Below, in pieces: positions 15,570-23,698 of a stretch of 64,000 bases of DNA. The stretch spans positions 1 to 64,000 of the forward strand of contig CAIPTY010000087.1 of the NCBI GenBank assembly GCA_903868145.1. Direction: 5' to 3'. Origin of the DNA: an uncultured Desulfuromonadales bacterium (lineage in GTDB: Bacteria > Desulfobacterota > Desulfuromonadia > Geobacterales > Pseudopelobacteraceae). Both the position numbers and the translations under genes were made by a program. Numbering within the stretch: the first letter of the stretch is position 1; every line of letters begins with the position of its first letter. The notes beneath the pieces are model-generated. The model was not told where the DNA came from. It searched no databases and was given only the letters and a program-made list of their open reading frames with translations.

Positions 15570-16220
15570 ATGGCAAAACCACGATCACGTAAGGAGATCA
15601 TCGCGTTTCTCACAACCCATCAGCGCTACGACACCAGGTCGAGCTGGAACAGGGGAACGTCATTCTCCCGCAACATCAAACTCCACCGCATTCAGTTTCC
15701 TGACAACGATACCCGCAACCGGGCCTGGGAACTGCTGGACGTAGAAGATGCGTTCGAGGAATTCGACGACATTCTTGCCGAGTTCAACGCACGCCATGGC
15801 TACGGCTATCAGATTCACCGCAACGGTCGCAGCGGGGGCTACCTCGTTCTGTATCGCGGTAGCAGGAAGGACACCGGCTACAAGTCGTACTGTCCAGCCT
15901 GCGGCCAGAGAAACTACCGGGTAGCTGAAGTAGGGAAAGATCTGTGCGGAGTCTGCAAACACCCCCGCAGCAACTACACCCATCCGGTCATGACACAGTA
16001 CACCACCGGCGAAACCATTGGTGAGCCTTCCGGCGACTACGATGACTGGGACACCTCAAGCCTCAAGGAGTTGGTTGATATCGTCTGGGACTTCGACAGA
16101 ACTGTCGATGCCGCAATCAGGACGTTCATCGACTTCACTCTGCACAACGAGGCAACGGAGAAAACCATCATGGTCCCTCGCACGGTCAAGGTAAGTCGGC
16201 CACTCGGGGGTGTGTCATGA
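15570..16220 (+). CDS. Zinc-ribbon protein of unknown function
   Basis: A 216-residue soluble protein. A basic N-terminus and an alpha/beta region (about 30-105) lead to a zinc ribbon YCPACGQRNY ... LCGVCKH (four cysteines, about 109-132), then an acidic helical part. The zinc ribbon is the only recognisable feature and suggests contact with nucleic acid or protein. The start at ATG 15570 is fixed by AAGGAGG 6 bases upstream. It overlaps the next gene by 4 bases and heads a three-gene unit behind leader 6. Confidence 0.65.
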   Translation: MAKPRSRKEIIAFLTTHQRYDTRSSWNRGTSFSRNIKLHRIQFPDNDTRNRAWELLDVEDAFEEFDDILAEFNARHGYGYQIHRNGRSGGYLVLYRGSRKDTGYKSYCPACGQRNYRVAEVGKDLCGVCKHPRSNYTHPVMTQYTTGETIGEPSGDYDDWDTSSLKELVDIVWDFDRTVDAAIRTFIDFTLHNEATEKTIMVPRTVKVSRPLGGVS

Positions 16221-16792
16221 AAATTACCATTTCCAACGACAAGGCGTCGGCAACGGTCATCTGCCGGGATCTGATCCTGGACGATTCTGTGCATGGCGCC
16301 CGCAATCTCTTCTATCTCACCGCCTACGGCCCCACTCAGGAGATCCGGGCTTTCGCTCAGATTCTTGCCATGAAAGGGTTGCTTGAATGCCACGGTAAAG
16401 AAGACAGATCAATCAACATCTGGAGCAACCATCCTCTGCGGGTCATACCGAAGATGGGCGAAGGGTATTCGGGGGTGTACATAACGCCATCGTCCGACTC
16501 GTCGTTTCTGATCGGTGCCTCGAAGGCTGATTGCTACCAGGTCTTTACCAGGATTCTCGATCAGCGGGAGTTCGTCCATCGTGACTGGTATGAGGCGCTG
16601 TTTAACGAAGTATCCACGGAAATAGAGCCCCTTGTGGGAAACAAGCGGTGCTGTAAATTCCGGGCCCACGAACTCAAGTCGGAGATAGTCAACCGACTCA
16701 AGTATGGTGGACTCAAGATGCCTCCCGCGACAGCGCATTTCACCATCGAGAAGGAGGAACACCATGAGCACACTCGCCAACAGGACCGATAA
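16217..16792 (+). CDS. Unknown protein, 191 residues
   Basis: I do not recognise this family. The protein starts within the stop of the upstream gene (ATGA) and appears globular, alpha/beta and cytoplasmic. Features are a run of strands around LFYLTAYGPTQEIRAFAQ, a YSGVYITPSSDSSFLIGAS segment and a basic, histidine-rich end (HHEHTRQQ). Its last 29 bases overlap the next gene, whose ribosome site lies inside this reading frame, so the three genes are translationally coupled. Confidence 0.6.
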   Translation: MKITISNDKASATVICRDLILDDSVHGARNLFYLTAYGPTQEIRAFAQILAMKGLLECHGKEDRSINIWSNHPLRVIPKMGEGYSGVYITPSSDSSFLIGASKADCYQVFTRILDQREFVHRDWYEALFNEVSTEIEPLVGNKRCCKFRAHELKSEIVNRLKYGGLKMPPATAHFTIEKEEHHEHTRQQDR

Positions 16793-16970
16793 GAAGTTCC
16801 TGCTCGCCGCTCTCCGGGCTATCCGGGAGCTGGACCGGGCGAATATCGGTGACATCACCAAGGAAGACGACGCCGACATGTGTGCCGCCAGGAATCATCT
16901 GCTATCGGTCATACAGTCAAACGGCTATGAGATCAACTATGACTCGTACCGTTTGAACAAAGCGTCCTAA
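16764..16970 (+). CDS. Small unknown protein, 68 residues
   Basis: A small helical, hydrophilic protein with no recognised family. The start at ATG 16764 follows AAGGAGGAACACC, a strong ribosome site inside the preceding gene, so it is preferred to the longer upstream reading. The sequence DKKFLLAALRAIRELDRANI suggests an amphipathic helix. It is the last gene before the leader of the large methyltransferase-helicase gene. Confidence 0.55.
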   Translation: MSTLANRTDKKFLLAALRAIRELDRANIGDITKEDDADMCAARNHLLSVIQSNGYEINYDSYRLNKAS

Positions 16971-16985
16971 ACCGACGGTACTCTA

Positions 16986-17070
16986 TCCCTCTGCGGGTAG
17001 GCGGTTTTAACCTCCTCCCCGAACGGCGAGGGTGTTATCTCCGCCTGCCCCTGTTACCAAGGAGACAGGC
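16986..17070 (+). promoter_or_regulatory. Leader 7: A/B/C switch-like RNA before the methyltransferase-helicase
   Basis: A is GGGTAGGCGG (16995-17004), complementary to B CCGCCTGCCC (17041-17050) with one G-U pair. GCCTGCC within B can instead pair with GACAGGC (C, 17064-17070, one mismatch) beside the ribosome site. A local CCTGT/ACAGG hairpin would also place AAGGAG in its loop. An inner CCTC/GAGG hairpin lies between A and B. Confidence 0.6.
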
Positions 17071-20000
17071 ATGGAACTTACCACTACCATCAACAGCTCG
17101 TTTTCCCGCACCCGGGGGAATGAACTTAACAAGGGGTACTACCCGACTTTTCCATCAGACGTTCAGACGGTACTCCGTATTCTGGAACCGTCATTCGGTT
17201 GGAAAAGCCGGCGCTACAATGCCCTGAAAACCATTTCAGTCCTTGACCCCTGTGCGGGTTCAGGCGAATTCCTGACCACAGTGATCCGCTGGCTCAAGCG
17301 ACGCTATGCCGCCTCCAACGGTTCACCTCACGAAATCCTTTCATATGCCGTTGAACTGGACGCCGGCAGGTTTGACAGGATTCACGGGACAACCCAGAAG
17401 CTCAACTCGTCGTTCTTCGACGTAGAGCTTTCCGGCAAGTTCAACCTGATCCTGCTGAATCCACCCTACAACAAGGCCGCCGGCAACGAACTGGTCACCT
17501 GGATGGAAAAGACAGCACCTCTGCTGGCCTATGAAGGAGTGATGGTTCTCATCATTCCCGAGTACGGGCTGAAAGGGAGGCTGCTGGACATCATTCAGGG
17601 AACGTTTCCGTTTGCCTACGCCTTCCAGAGCGAGGAATACGCCCGCTTCAAGCAGGTGGTCGTGTTTCTGGCAAAGAACCAGGACAACAGCAGCGAAATC
17701 TATCATCAGTATGTCCGCTATCAAAGTTGGCCCGCTGCCAACCTGGGGGATGGAGCGGTACGGGGGAAGTACACCGTGCCGGGCAAACGCCAGACTCTTT
17801 CACTTAGCGGCAGTAATGGCAGCAACCGCCCGCTCATGACGGCCCGCGACCTCACGGAGTTCTACCGGGAGTGCGAGGACCGGCTCGACAAGTCGGCAGT
17901 CATGGTGCTGGACCGACAATATCCGTCGTCCTACGACACCAGCATCCAGCCTGTATCAACTCTGCGAACGGCACACGCCGTCCAACTTGCAGCCATGAAC
18001 AGCCAGATAGAATCCGTCACCATCAACGGCGACTTCTTCCTGGCCAAATTCATGGTCATCACCAAAACCGAGACCTTCAAAGATCCGGAGAACAACTGCG
18101 AGACGATGGTCTGCAAGCCCACCGTCGAAGCATTTCTGATGGACCGCCATGGGAACGTGAAACCGGCCCGGGAACACGGGTTCGACTACTATGAACTCAA
18201 CAGCCGTCTCTCATCCGTGCTTCTGCAGAAACTCTCGCGGCTCTACCAGCCCCTCCATGAAATCGGCCAGGACGAAACATTCCTGGTTGATGAACTTCAG
18301 GGGATCGGTCTGCTCCCCCCACAACGGGAAGCAGTCAAGGCAGTCATCAAGGCTTACCGCTCAGGACGCCGGGGTATTGGCATTCGTGCCAACACCGGCA
18401 CCGGGAAAACATGGATGGCGAAAGCGGTCAAGTATCTCACTGAGGCCAAACGCACGGTGATGGTATCGGAACCGCAGCTCATCCCCCAGTTGGCAAAGGA
18501 ATACGCCAATGAGGGATTCAATGTGCATGTCATCGACTCCTGGGAAGCCCTGAAGGAACTCGCCGCAACCAGGCCGCACGGTCTCTACCTGATCGCCTAC
18601 ACGCGACTCCGGATGCACCCGAAATACCGGCTCTGCATCAAGAGTCGCAAAACCATCGTCAAGAAGGATGGGCACAGCTCCGTTGAATACACGGAAGTCT
18701 GCCCATCATGCCGTTCGCCTCTATCCGAGAAAATCCGCAAAGGTGACAAACCCAAGTGCTCGTACTGCGGCGAACCGCTCTTTACCTATATTCCTGAAAA
18801 TGACCGACCTGTCATGACCTACCGTCGCTGGATCAGCGAGATCGAAAGCAACGGTACCGCCACGGAAGCAAGGACGCACAACAAGCAGCTTCCGTACATC
18901 CGGCTCTTGAAGCGGATACCGTTCGACCTTGCCATCTTCGACGAAGCCCACAACGCGGCCAACTTGATGAGTAACCAGGGGACCGCGTTCATCCGGCTTG
19001 CGGCAACCTCCAAAAAGATTCTCGCCCTCACCGCCACCGTGACCAACGGCATGGCAAAATCCATCTACAACATCCTGTGGGGCTTGAATCCAATGCAGAT
19101 GCGGAGTGCCGGCTGGGAGATGAAGTCGGCCACTGATTTTCAGACCAAGTACGGAGCGTTCAAGACCGTCAGGAAAACCGATGAGAAAAACCGTCACCGT
19201 GAATCGGAGCGTGTCACCACCTACGATACGGCTGGTATCTCACCGGCAGCCCTGATCTTTACGATTCCCAACTTCGTCAACGTGGACAGTGACGACTTCG
19301 ATGATCTCCCTCCTGTGGAACGGGAAGTCATCAAGTGCCAATCACACGCTCTGGTGGAAATCTGTCACCGGAGCATCGAAAACATCATCGAGAAGGCAGA
19401 CCTGCCGCCGGAAGATCTCCTGGCAGCTGCAGCCGTCCGCAATGCCGCGTTCCTGCGCGTCAGCGACACGTTCCGGCATTACGATGACGAACTGAAACTG
19501 CGGGATATTCCGCTCGGCACGCTGCACCGGCTGTCGCTTCCCGACGGGGAGCTGCTGCTGGAAAAAGAAGAAAAACTGATCGGTATCGCCCAGGGGGTGA
19601 TAGACAGGGGAGAGCGTCTGCTGGTCTATACCGGCAACACGCAAAAGATCGACATGCGCCCCGTCCTGAAACGAATCCTTCGGGATAACGTCCAGGGCGC
19701 CAGCATTGAGATCTTGCCCGACTCGGTTGCTCCTGAAAAGCTGGTCGGATGGTTCGAGCAGGTAACGGCCCAGGTCGTTGTCGTCTCGTTCCACCGCGTC
19801 GCCACGGGTCTCAACCTATCCCAGTTCAATAACCTGGTCTGGTACGACTACACGTCCAACACCAGACTGGCCGAACAGGGGGACGGAAGAATCCGTCGCG
19901 TCAATACTGCTGACATCCACCGGGCACAGTTCGGGGAAGTTCGTCCCGTCCGTTACTGGTATCTCACCTCTTCGGAAGTCCAGGCGCTGCAGCTTGCCTA

Positions 20001-20427
20001 CACCCTGGAGAAGAGGATGGTCGCCAAGCTCGCGGAAGGGGAAACACCAGACATCGACCCGGCTGAATGCAGCAGCAGCCAGTCGTTTTCGTCCCTGATG
20101 ACAAAGGCGCTCAAGGAGGGGAACTTCAACTACGCGGACCCGTCGTCCCTGTTGAAGAAGATGACCCAGCACGAGAACGCCAAAGTCAGGGGAGACAACA
20201 AAGCGGAAGCACCAATCAAAAGCAACATCATCCATCTTCCTATCACCAGACCGGAACCTGCTCCAACTCCATCATCCATTGCCGTCATCCATCGTGAAGG
20301 CGGTAAAGAGGTCATACGGGATCTGCCGTTCGGCATGTACCAGACCTTGCTGGATGCGGGAGCTCTGGAGTTCACCCTGTTTGGTGTCTATGTGCGTAAT
20401 CCTGCTCTCGGGCGGAAATACGCCTGA
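17071..20427 (+). CDS. DNA methyltransferase - zinc ribbon - SF2 helicase fusion
   Basis: An 1118-residue multidomain protein. The N-terminal part (about 1-400) is a class I amino-methyltransferase: AdoMet motif VLDPCAGSGEF at about 56-66 and catalytic NPPYN at about 130-134. The second half is a superfamily 2 helicase with RANTGTGKTW (about 437-446), FDEAHN (about 623), a DEAH box, and motif VI QGDGRIRRVN (about 936). A four-cysteine zinc ribbon (CPSC ... CSYC, about 545-566) is inserted between helicase motifs I and II. No nuclease domain is visible, unlike type I or type ISP restriction enzymes, so modification during transfer or an anti-restriction role is more likely than cutting. It is preceded by its own leader and forms a single-gene unit. 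Confidence 0.82.
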   Translation: MELTTTINSSFSRTRGNELNKGYYPTFPSDVQTVLRILEPSFGWKSRRYNALKTISVLDPCAGSGEFLTTVIRWLKRRYAASNGSPHEILSYAVELDAGRFDRIHGTTQKLNSSFFDVELSGKFNLILLNPPYNKAAGNELVTWMEKTAPLLAYEGVMVLIIPEYGLKGRLLDIIQGTFPFAYAFQSEEYARFKQVVVFLAKNQDNSSEIYHQYVRYQSWPAANLGDGAVRGKYTVPGKRQTLSLSGSNGSNRPLMTARDLTEFYRECEDRLDKSAVMVLDRQYPSSYDTSIQPVSTLRTAHAVQLAAMNSQIESVTINGDFFLAKFMVITKTETFKDPENNCETMVCKPTVEAFLMDRHGNVKPAREHGFDYYELNSRLSSVLLQKLSRLYQPLHEIGQDETFLVDELQGIGLLPPQREAVKAVIKAYRSGRRGIGIRANTGTGKTWMAKAVKYLTEAKRTVMVSEPQLIPQLAKEYANEGFNVHVIDSWEALKELAATRPHGLYLIAYTRLRMHPKYRLCIKSRKTIVKKDGHSSVEYTEVCPSCRSPLSEKIRKGDKPKCSYCGEPLFTYIPENDRPVMTYRRWISEIESNGTATEARTHNKQLPYIRLLKRIPFDLAIFDEAHNAANLMSNQGTAFIRLAATSKKILALTATVTNGMAKSIYNILWGLNPMQMRSAGWEMKSATDFQTKYGAFKTVRKTDEKNRHRESERVTTYDTAGISPAALIFTIPNFVNVDSDDFDDLPPVEREVIKCQSHALVEICHRSIENIIEKADLPPEDLLAAAAVRNAAFLRVSDTFRHYDDELKLRDIPLGTLHRLSLPDGELLLEKEEKLIGIAQGVIDRGERLLVYTGNTQKIDMRPVLKRILRDNVQGASIEILPDSVAPEKLVGWFEQVTAQVVVVSFHRVATGLNLSQFNNLVWYDYTSNTRLAEQGDGRIRRVNTADIHRAQFGEVRPVRYWYLTSSEVQALQLAYTLEKRMVAKLAEGETPDIDPAECSSSQSFSSLMTKALKEGNFNYADPSSLLKKMTQHENAKVRGDNKAEAPIKSNIIHLPITRPEPAPTPSSIAVIHREGGKEVIRDLPFGMYQTLLDAGALEFTLFGVYVRNPALGRKYA

Positions 20428-20442
20428 CGAAACCTCAACCTA

Positions 20443-20511
20443 TTAACCCGTGCGGGGACAGAAACCCCCGTAAGGGTCGGTCTGTCCCCGCGCATTACAA
20501 GGAGACAGTCC
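20443..20511 (+). promoter_or_regulatory. Leader 8: A/B/C switch-like RNA
   Basis: A is GCGGGGACAG (20452-20461) and B is CTGTCCCCGC (20482-20491), a perfect 10-bp stem around an ACCC/GGGT inner hairpin. B can alternatively pair with C, GGAGACAG (20501-20508), in seven of eight positions. C is the ribosome site for the ATG at 20512. Confidence 0.65.
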
Positions 20512-20946
20512 ATGACAGACACCATATCAGCAAAACGCCTCATCATTCCCGTTCACGACAACAGCGAGTTCTTCTCTGACAACGCTGACTACGCCGTCAT
20601 CGATCTTGATGCCACGCTTATCGAGCGGATCAAGAAACTTGCGGTGGTTGTAAGGCAGATGAAAGCCTACAAAATCAGCGAATTCAACCATGCCTGTGAC
20701 TTCATGGCGGCTGACTGGGATGCCGAGCCGGACAACGGCAAGGTAGCCCTGAAGGAATTTGAGGGACGAATGGAGTGTAATACTCTGAACGTCACCGACA
20801 GTGATTTCTTCTGGTCGGGCTATTACAAACATACTGATGTTCGGTGGGAAACCGACACGGTGCTGCTTGTAGTGCTCGACGAGCCAGGCATCCATGATGA
20901 ACGGGAAACTTGCACAGATGTGACCGGTCAAGGTGAATCACCATGA
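20512..20946 (+). CDS. Unknown protein, 144 residues
   Basis: No family recognised. A soluble, acidic protein with a clear globular core (DYAVIDLDATLIERIKKLAV, then a helix with NHACDFMAADW) and a strand-rich end (WETDTVLLVVLDEPG). It begins right behind leader 8 with GGAGACAG as ribosome site and overlaps the next gene by 4 bases, so the two are made together. Proteins of this sort are common in accessory parts of mobile elements. Confidence 0.6.
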   Translation: MTDTISAKRLIIPVHDNSEFFSDNADYAVIDLDATLIERIKKLAVVVRQMKAYKISEFNHACDFMAADWDAEPDNGKVALKEFEGRMECNTLNVTDSDFFWSGYYKHTDVRWETDTVLLVVLDEPGIHDERETCTDVTGQGESP

Positions 20947-21155
20947 GAGGGAAAGATCTGAGTTCTCTTGAGTGGCAACCCGTCAATGACCCCAATGGCA
21001 TGACCGCCTATGAAGCCTTTGATGCAAAAGGCCGCGGTTACTACCTGGTACGGAACAAGCACAAACCGGAGATGATGTTCGTCATCAGCGACGGTTTCAC
21101 GGTTCCTCCCGGGTGGTACACCGACAAGGGCGGCTCTATCCGAAGAGTTTCCTGA
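20943..21155 (+). CDS. Small unknown protein, 70 residues
   Basis: Starts within the stop of the upstream gene (ATGA). A compact, aromatic-rich sequence with probable beta strands (GRGYYLVRN, MMFVISDGF) and a glycine/proline-rich end. No family recognised; the coupling to the 144-residue gene suggests they work together. There is no own ribosome site other than what the upstream gene provides. Confidence 0.55.
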   Translation: MRGKDLSSLEWQPVNDPNGMTAYEAFDAKGRGYYLVRNKHKPEMMFVISDGFTVPPGWYTDKGGSIRRVS

Positions 21156-21166
21156 CAATTAACCGC

Positions 21167-21239
21167 CAACCCCATCGGGGAGATACGTCTCCCTCCGGGG
21201 TTTCTGTCTCCCCGCACCATCAATCAAAGGAGACAGACC
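21167..21239 (+). promoter_or_regulatory. Leader 9: A/B/C switch-like RNA, clearest example
   Basis: A is CGGGGAGA (21176-21183), B is TCTGTCTCCCCG (21203-21214) and C is GGAGACAGA (21229-21237). A:B is a perfect 8-bp match and B:C a perfect 9-bp match that hides the ribosome site. A can also form a local GGGAGA-TACG-TCTCCC hairpin (21178-21193), which would free B to bind C. Confidence 0.7.
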
Positions 21240-21938
21240 ATGGCAGACTACATGAATCAATCAATATTCCAACCTTCCATTCCCAAACACCTGATCAACG
21301 ACGAGGACCGACGCATTATCGAGGCGTTCAGCATCACCTTTGAATCCGACGGCGAGGACAAGTTCTACCTCTACGCGGATGAATGGTGTTGTAACGGCTA
21401 CCTCGATTCCGAGGAACCCGATGGTGAGGAGATCGAACTCAGTGAGGACGATCTTTTCAGCAGATTCCAGGAGATCATTCGCCGTTCCAACGGCGAACTT
21501 CCCTGGATCTCCAAGGAAAGCGCCTATACCTGTTCGCGGATGCGACCGGATGGCTTCGGCGGTGGAGCAGTATTCATCACCGCTGATGACATTCAGTACA
21601 GCTTTACCGGCCAATGGCTGGAACAGCGGATCAGCGAAACAGAAACCGGCGATATCGGCCCCCAGACGGAAGATCCACCTCCGTCCAAACCGATTGTCGG
21701 AGTGATCCTCGAAGGCGGTCTGGTCCAGAGCATTGTCAGCAATGCACCGGAGCAGATTTCGGAAATGGACGTGATTATTCTCGACTACGATGTCGAGGGG
21801 TTCGAGGAGGAATGTCTTCTCAAAGTTCCCCAGAGCAGCGGCGAAATCGCTCGTGCTGTTGGACACATCGAGAAGATTACCGAGTCCGGAATCGATCTGG
21901 GAATGGTTCTCAATCAAATGAACGCAAGGGGGTGGTGA
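21240..21938 (+). CDS. Acidic protein of unknown function, 232 residues
   Basis: A strongly acidic protein (many D and E, few K) with two parts: an N-terminal segment (about 20-135) and, after a proline-rich linker (about 140-152), a C-terminal segment starting PIVGVILEGGLVQSIVSN. That second motif, V-x-EGG-x-V-Q-x-I-x-S, followed by a D-rich strand, is common in small proteins of conjugative elements, but its function is not known to me. The high acidity could reflect DNA mimicry or simply element-type composition; no decision is possible by eye. Confidence 0.6.
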   Translation: MADYMNQSIFQPSIPKHLINDEDRRIIEAFSITFESDGEDKFYLYADEWCCNGYLDSEEPDGEEIELSEDDLFSRFQEIIRRSNGELPWISKESAYTCSRMRPDGFGGGAVFITADDIQYSFTGQWLEQRISETETGDIGPQTEDPPPSKPIVGVILEGGLVQSIVSNAPEQISEMDVIILDYDVEGFEEECLLKVPQSSGEIARAVGHIEKITESGIDLGMVLNQMNARGW

Positions 21939-21939
21939 C

Positions 21940-22461
21940 ATGAGCCCTCTTGAGCGAACAACAGACGAACCGACCAACGAGGAGCGTGCCGACCGGATCG
22001 ACACAGTTATGCAGGCCTACTGTCTGACACTCGAAGGCCGGGATTTCGATGGCGACGAAGATGACGTCAAAGACATGCTCACGGATCTGATGCACTTCTG
22101 TAAGCGGATGGAGATTGACTTTGAGGAGAATCTCCGCGTCGCCCGCAACAACTACAACCATGAACGGCTCGCGGAACAGGGCGATACCGGTCAGCTCGGC
22201 TGCCCGGTGTGCGGCTGTTTTCTGGAAGTCACCCGTACCGACACCCTGTTGGGGATCGACCGGGAACTGTACGACTGCCAGGAATGCGATGAGACCTTCA
22301 TCCGGGAGCTGAATGCCCCGGACAGCCCACTCGAACGGGCCGTTAAATGTGTCGGCTGCGGCAACATGATTCCGCAGGCCTCAGCACGCATCCTGTACCA
22401 GCGGGACGACTACGCCCACTTCATCGGCGAGTGCTGCTGGGATGAACGGCTGCGAGACTGA
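21940..22461 (+). CDS. Double zinc-ribbon protein
   Basis: A 173-residue cytoplasmic protein one base after the previous stop. An acidic, helical N-terminal half (about 1-85) is followed by two zinc ribbons: CPVCGCF ... CQECDE (about 87-112) and CVGCG ... ECCWDE (about 130-170). The layout suggests a nucleic-acid- or protein-binding adaptor. The start ATG at 21940 follows AAGGGGGTGG, a fair ribosome site. No named family recognised. Confidence 0.6.
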   Translation: MSPLERTTDEPTNEERADRIDTVMQAYCLTLEGRDFDGDEDDVKDMLTDLMHFCKRMEIDFEENLRVARNNYNHERLAEQGDTGQLGCPVCGCFLEVTRTDTLLGIDRELYDCQECDETFIRELNAPDSPLERAVKCVGCGNMIPQASARILYQRDDYAHFIGECCWDERLRD

Positions 22462-22474
22462 AAGGAGACTGACA

Positions 22475-22987
22475 ATGACCCTTAACGCGACGTTACAGGC
22501 GGCACGGGATATGGGAGTGCCAGTGCGTTACGCAGTAATGCGCCGGCTTGCCTTCCTGCAACCGCAAATCAAACATCTGGAGCGTGAAATCTGGGGAGCC
22601 CAACGGCGGATCGAGCGAAGTTCTGATCCGCTGGTCAAGGCCCTGACTGAATCCTTTATCAGAGACCAGGAAAAGGAGCTGCGCCCTCTGAAACGTGAGG
22701 CGACGGCGCTCCTCAACCATGTCAACGGCAAGGAGACGGTGCAGACGCCCGGCGGGATCACCCCGGCGATGATCGACCAAGCCCGACAGTATCCTATCAC
22801 CAGCATCATCGACTTCCCCAAGGGAAGGCACCGGTGCTGTCCGTTTCATGAGGACAGCAATCCATCAATGGCTCTTTATGACAACCATGTCCACTGTTTC
22901 GTCTGTAATCGGTCATGGGATTCCATCAGCGCTGTTATGGAGCTGGATGTGGTGAGCTTCAGGGAAGCCGTGTTGGCGCTCCAGTAA
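22475..22987 (+). CDS. CHC2 zinc-finger protein (primase-type, no catalytic domain)
   Basis: A 170-residue protein with the zinc-binding domain of DnaG-type primases: C122-P-F-H125 (CPFHEDSNPSMALY) and C141-F-V-C144, followed by SWDSI as in CHC2 fingers. The TOPRIM catalytic core is missing. The N-terminal 100 residues are helical and basic (KHLEREIWGAQRRIERSSDP). It may help start synthesis on the transferred strand together with another primase, or only bind single-stranded DNA. The start at ATG 22475 follows AAAGGAG and is preferred over an upstream in-frame codon. Third gene of the leader 9 unit. Confidence 0.72.
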   Translation: MTLNATLQAARDMGVPVRYAVMRRLAFLQPQIKHLEREIWGAQRRIERSSDPLVKALTESFIRDQEKELRPLKREATALLNHVNGKETVQTPGGITPAMIDQARQYPITSIIDFPKGRHRCCPFHEDSNPSMALYDNHVHCFVCNRSWDSISAVMELDVVSFREAVLALQ

Positions 22988-23003
22988 TCTGAATCAATAA
23001 CTT

Positions 23004-23067
23004 TCAACCCTATGGGGGCGGACACTGCCCTCGGGGTGGTCCGCCCTCAACATTTCAGGAGGCGGAC
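23004..23067 (+). promoter_or_regulatory. Leader 10: A/B/C switch-like RNA before radC
   Basis: A is GGGCGGAC (23016-23023) and B is GTCCGCCC (23039-23046), a perfect 8-bp stem around CCC-TCG-GGG. C is GGCGGAC (23061-23067), overlapping AGGAGG, and pairs perfectly with GTCCGCC of B over 7 bases. The core sequence (GGCGGAC) differs completely from the GGAGACA core of other leaders, yet all three parts agree. Confidence 0.7.
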
Positions 23068-23559
23068 ATGAATCTCGATCTCTTCGGAGAACCAGTAGCA
23101 CCCACAACAAAAAGAATCTTCATAAAATCAATTGAAGCCCGTTACCGCAACGAGGTTGTCAGAGATGACGCCCCACAGTGGGTATCAATGCGGTTTACGC
23201 AGCCTCAACAGGTATTCGAAATGTTCCAGGATCTCCGTTTGGAGACGAAGGAGCACTTCATCGTTCTGCATTTGGACGGGAAGAACCGGATCGTATGCTT
23301 TGACCGAGTATCGATTGGCTCGCTTAATCAGGCCATCGTCCATAGTCGCGAAGTCTACAAAACGGCATGCATCTCGAATGCAGCGGCAATCATTCTGATG
23401 CATAACCACCCTACAGGTGACCCGACACCCAGCCAGGAAGATATCGCCATTACCAGACGTCTCAAGGAAAGTGGCGAAATTCTCGGCATCAAGGTTTTGG
23501 ATCACATCATCATTGGTGATGGCGAGTTTCTGAGTTTTGTCGAACGGGGACTCTTGTAA
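23068..23559 (+). CDS. radC: RadC-family JAB/MPN protein
   Basis: A 163-residue RadC without the N-terminal helix-hairpin-helix domain of chromosomal versions. The JAB/MPN metal site is intact: HNHPTGDPTPSQED at about 112-125, and an upstream glutamate in the region KEHFIVLHLDGKNRI. Its end, HIIIGDGEFLSFVERGLL, is canonical. RadC proteins are frequent on mobile elements. The early link to radiation repair was later questioned, and the biochemical role is open. The start at ATG 23068 follows AGGAGG. A switch-like leader precedes it and a terminator follows 8 bases after the stop. Confidence 0.93.
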   Translation: MNLDLFGEPVAPTTKRIFIKSIEARYRNEVVRDDAPQWVSMRFTQPQQVFEMFQDLRLETKEHFIVLHLDGKNRIVCFDRVSIGSLNQAIVHSREVYKTACISNAAAIILMHNHPTGDPTPSQEDIAITRRLKESGEILGIKVLDHIIIGDGEFLSFVERGLL

Positions 23560-23567
23560 ATAATATT

Positions 23568-23602
23568 GAGGGAGCGGCGATCAACGCCCTCCCTCGACTT
23601 TT
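23568..23602 (+). terminator. Intrinsic terminator after radC
   Basis: GAGGGAG (23568-23574) pairs with CTCCCTC (23589-23595), extended by GGCG/CGCC, with loop ATCAA, followed by GACTTTTC. The stem is strong and the T-run short. It probably ends the DNA-metabolism transcript. Confidence 0.7.
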
Positions 23603-23608
23603 CCCCCA

Positions 23609-23668
23609 GCCCAAAAGGGTTCCTTAGAGCCACCGTCCGAGCGGTGGTTGTAGGGAGCCCTTTTGGGC
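23609..23668 (+). promoter_or_regulatory. Long GC-rich hairpin before a 45-residue ORF
   Basis: GCCCAAAAGGG (23609-23619) is perfectly complementary to CCCTTTTGGGC (23658-23668), and the pairing can continue inward through wobble pairs. A second perfect stem, CCACCG/CGGTGG (23630-23647), sits inside. It has no T-run, so it is more likely a leader or stability element than a terminator. Confidence 0.5.
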
Positions 23669-23698
23669 CACCATCACAACGATAAGGGGGATAGAGTC

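Noticed and set aside
7476-23067. The repeated leaders as a CRISPR array or dispersed mobile repeat
   Set aside because: The copies differ in sequence, are spaced by whole genes and always sit directly before a start codon. Only the pairing pattern is conserved.
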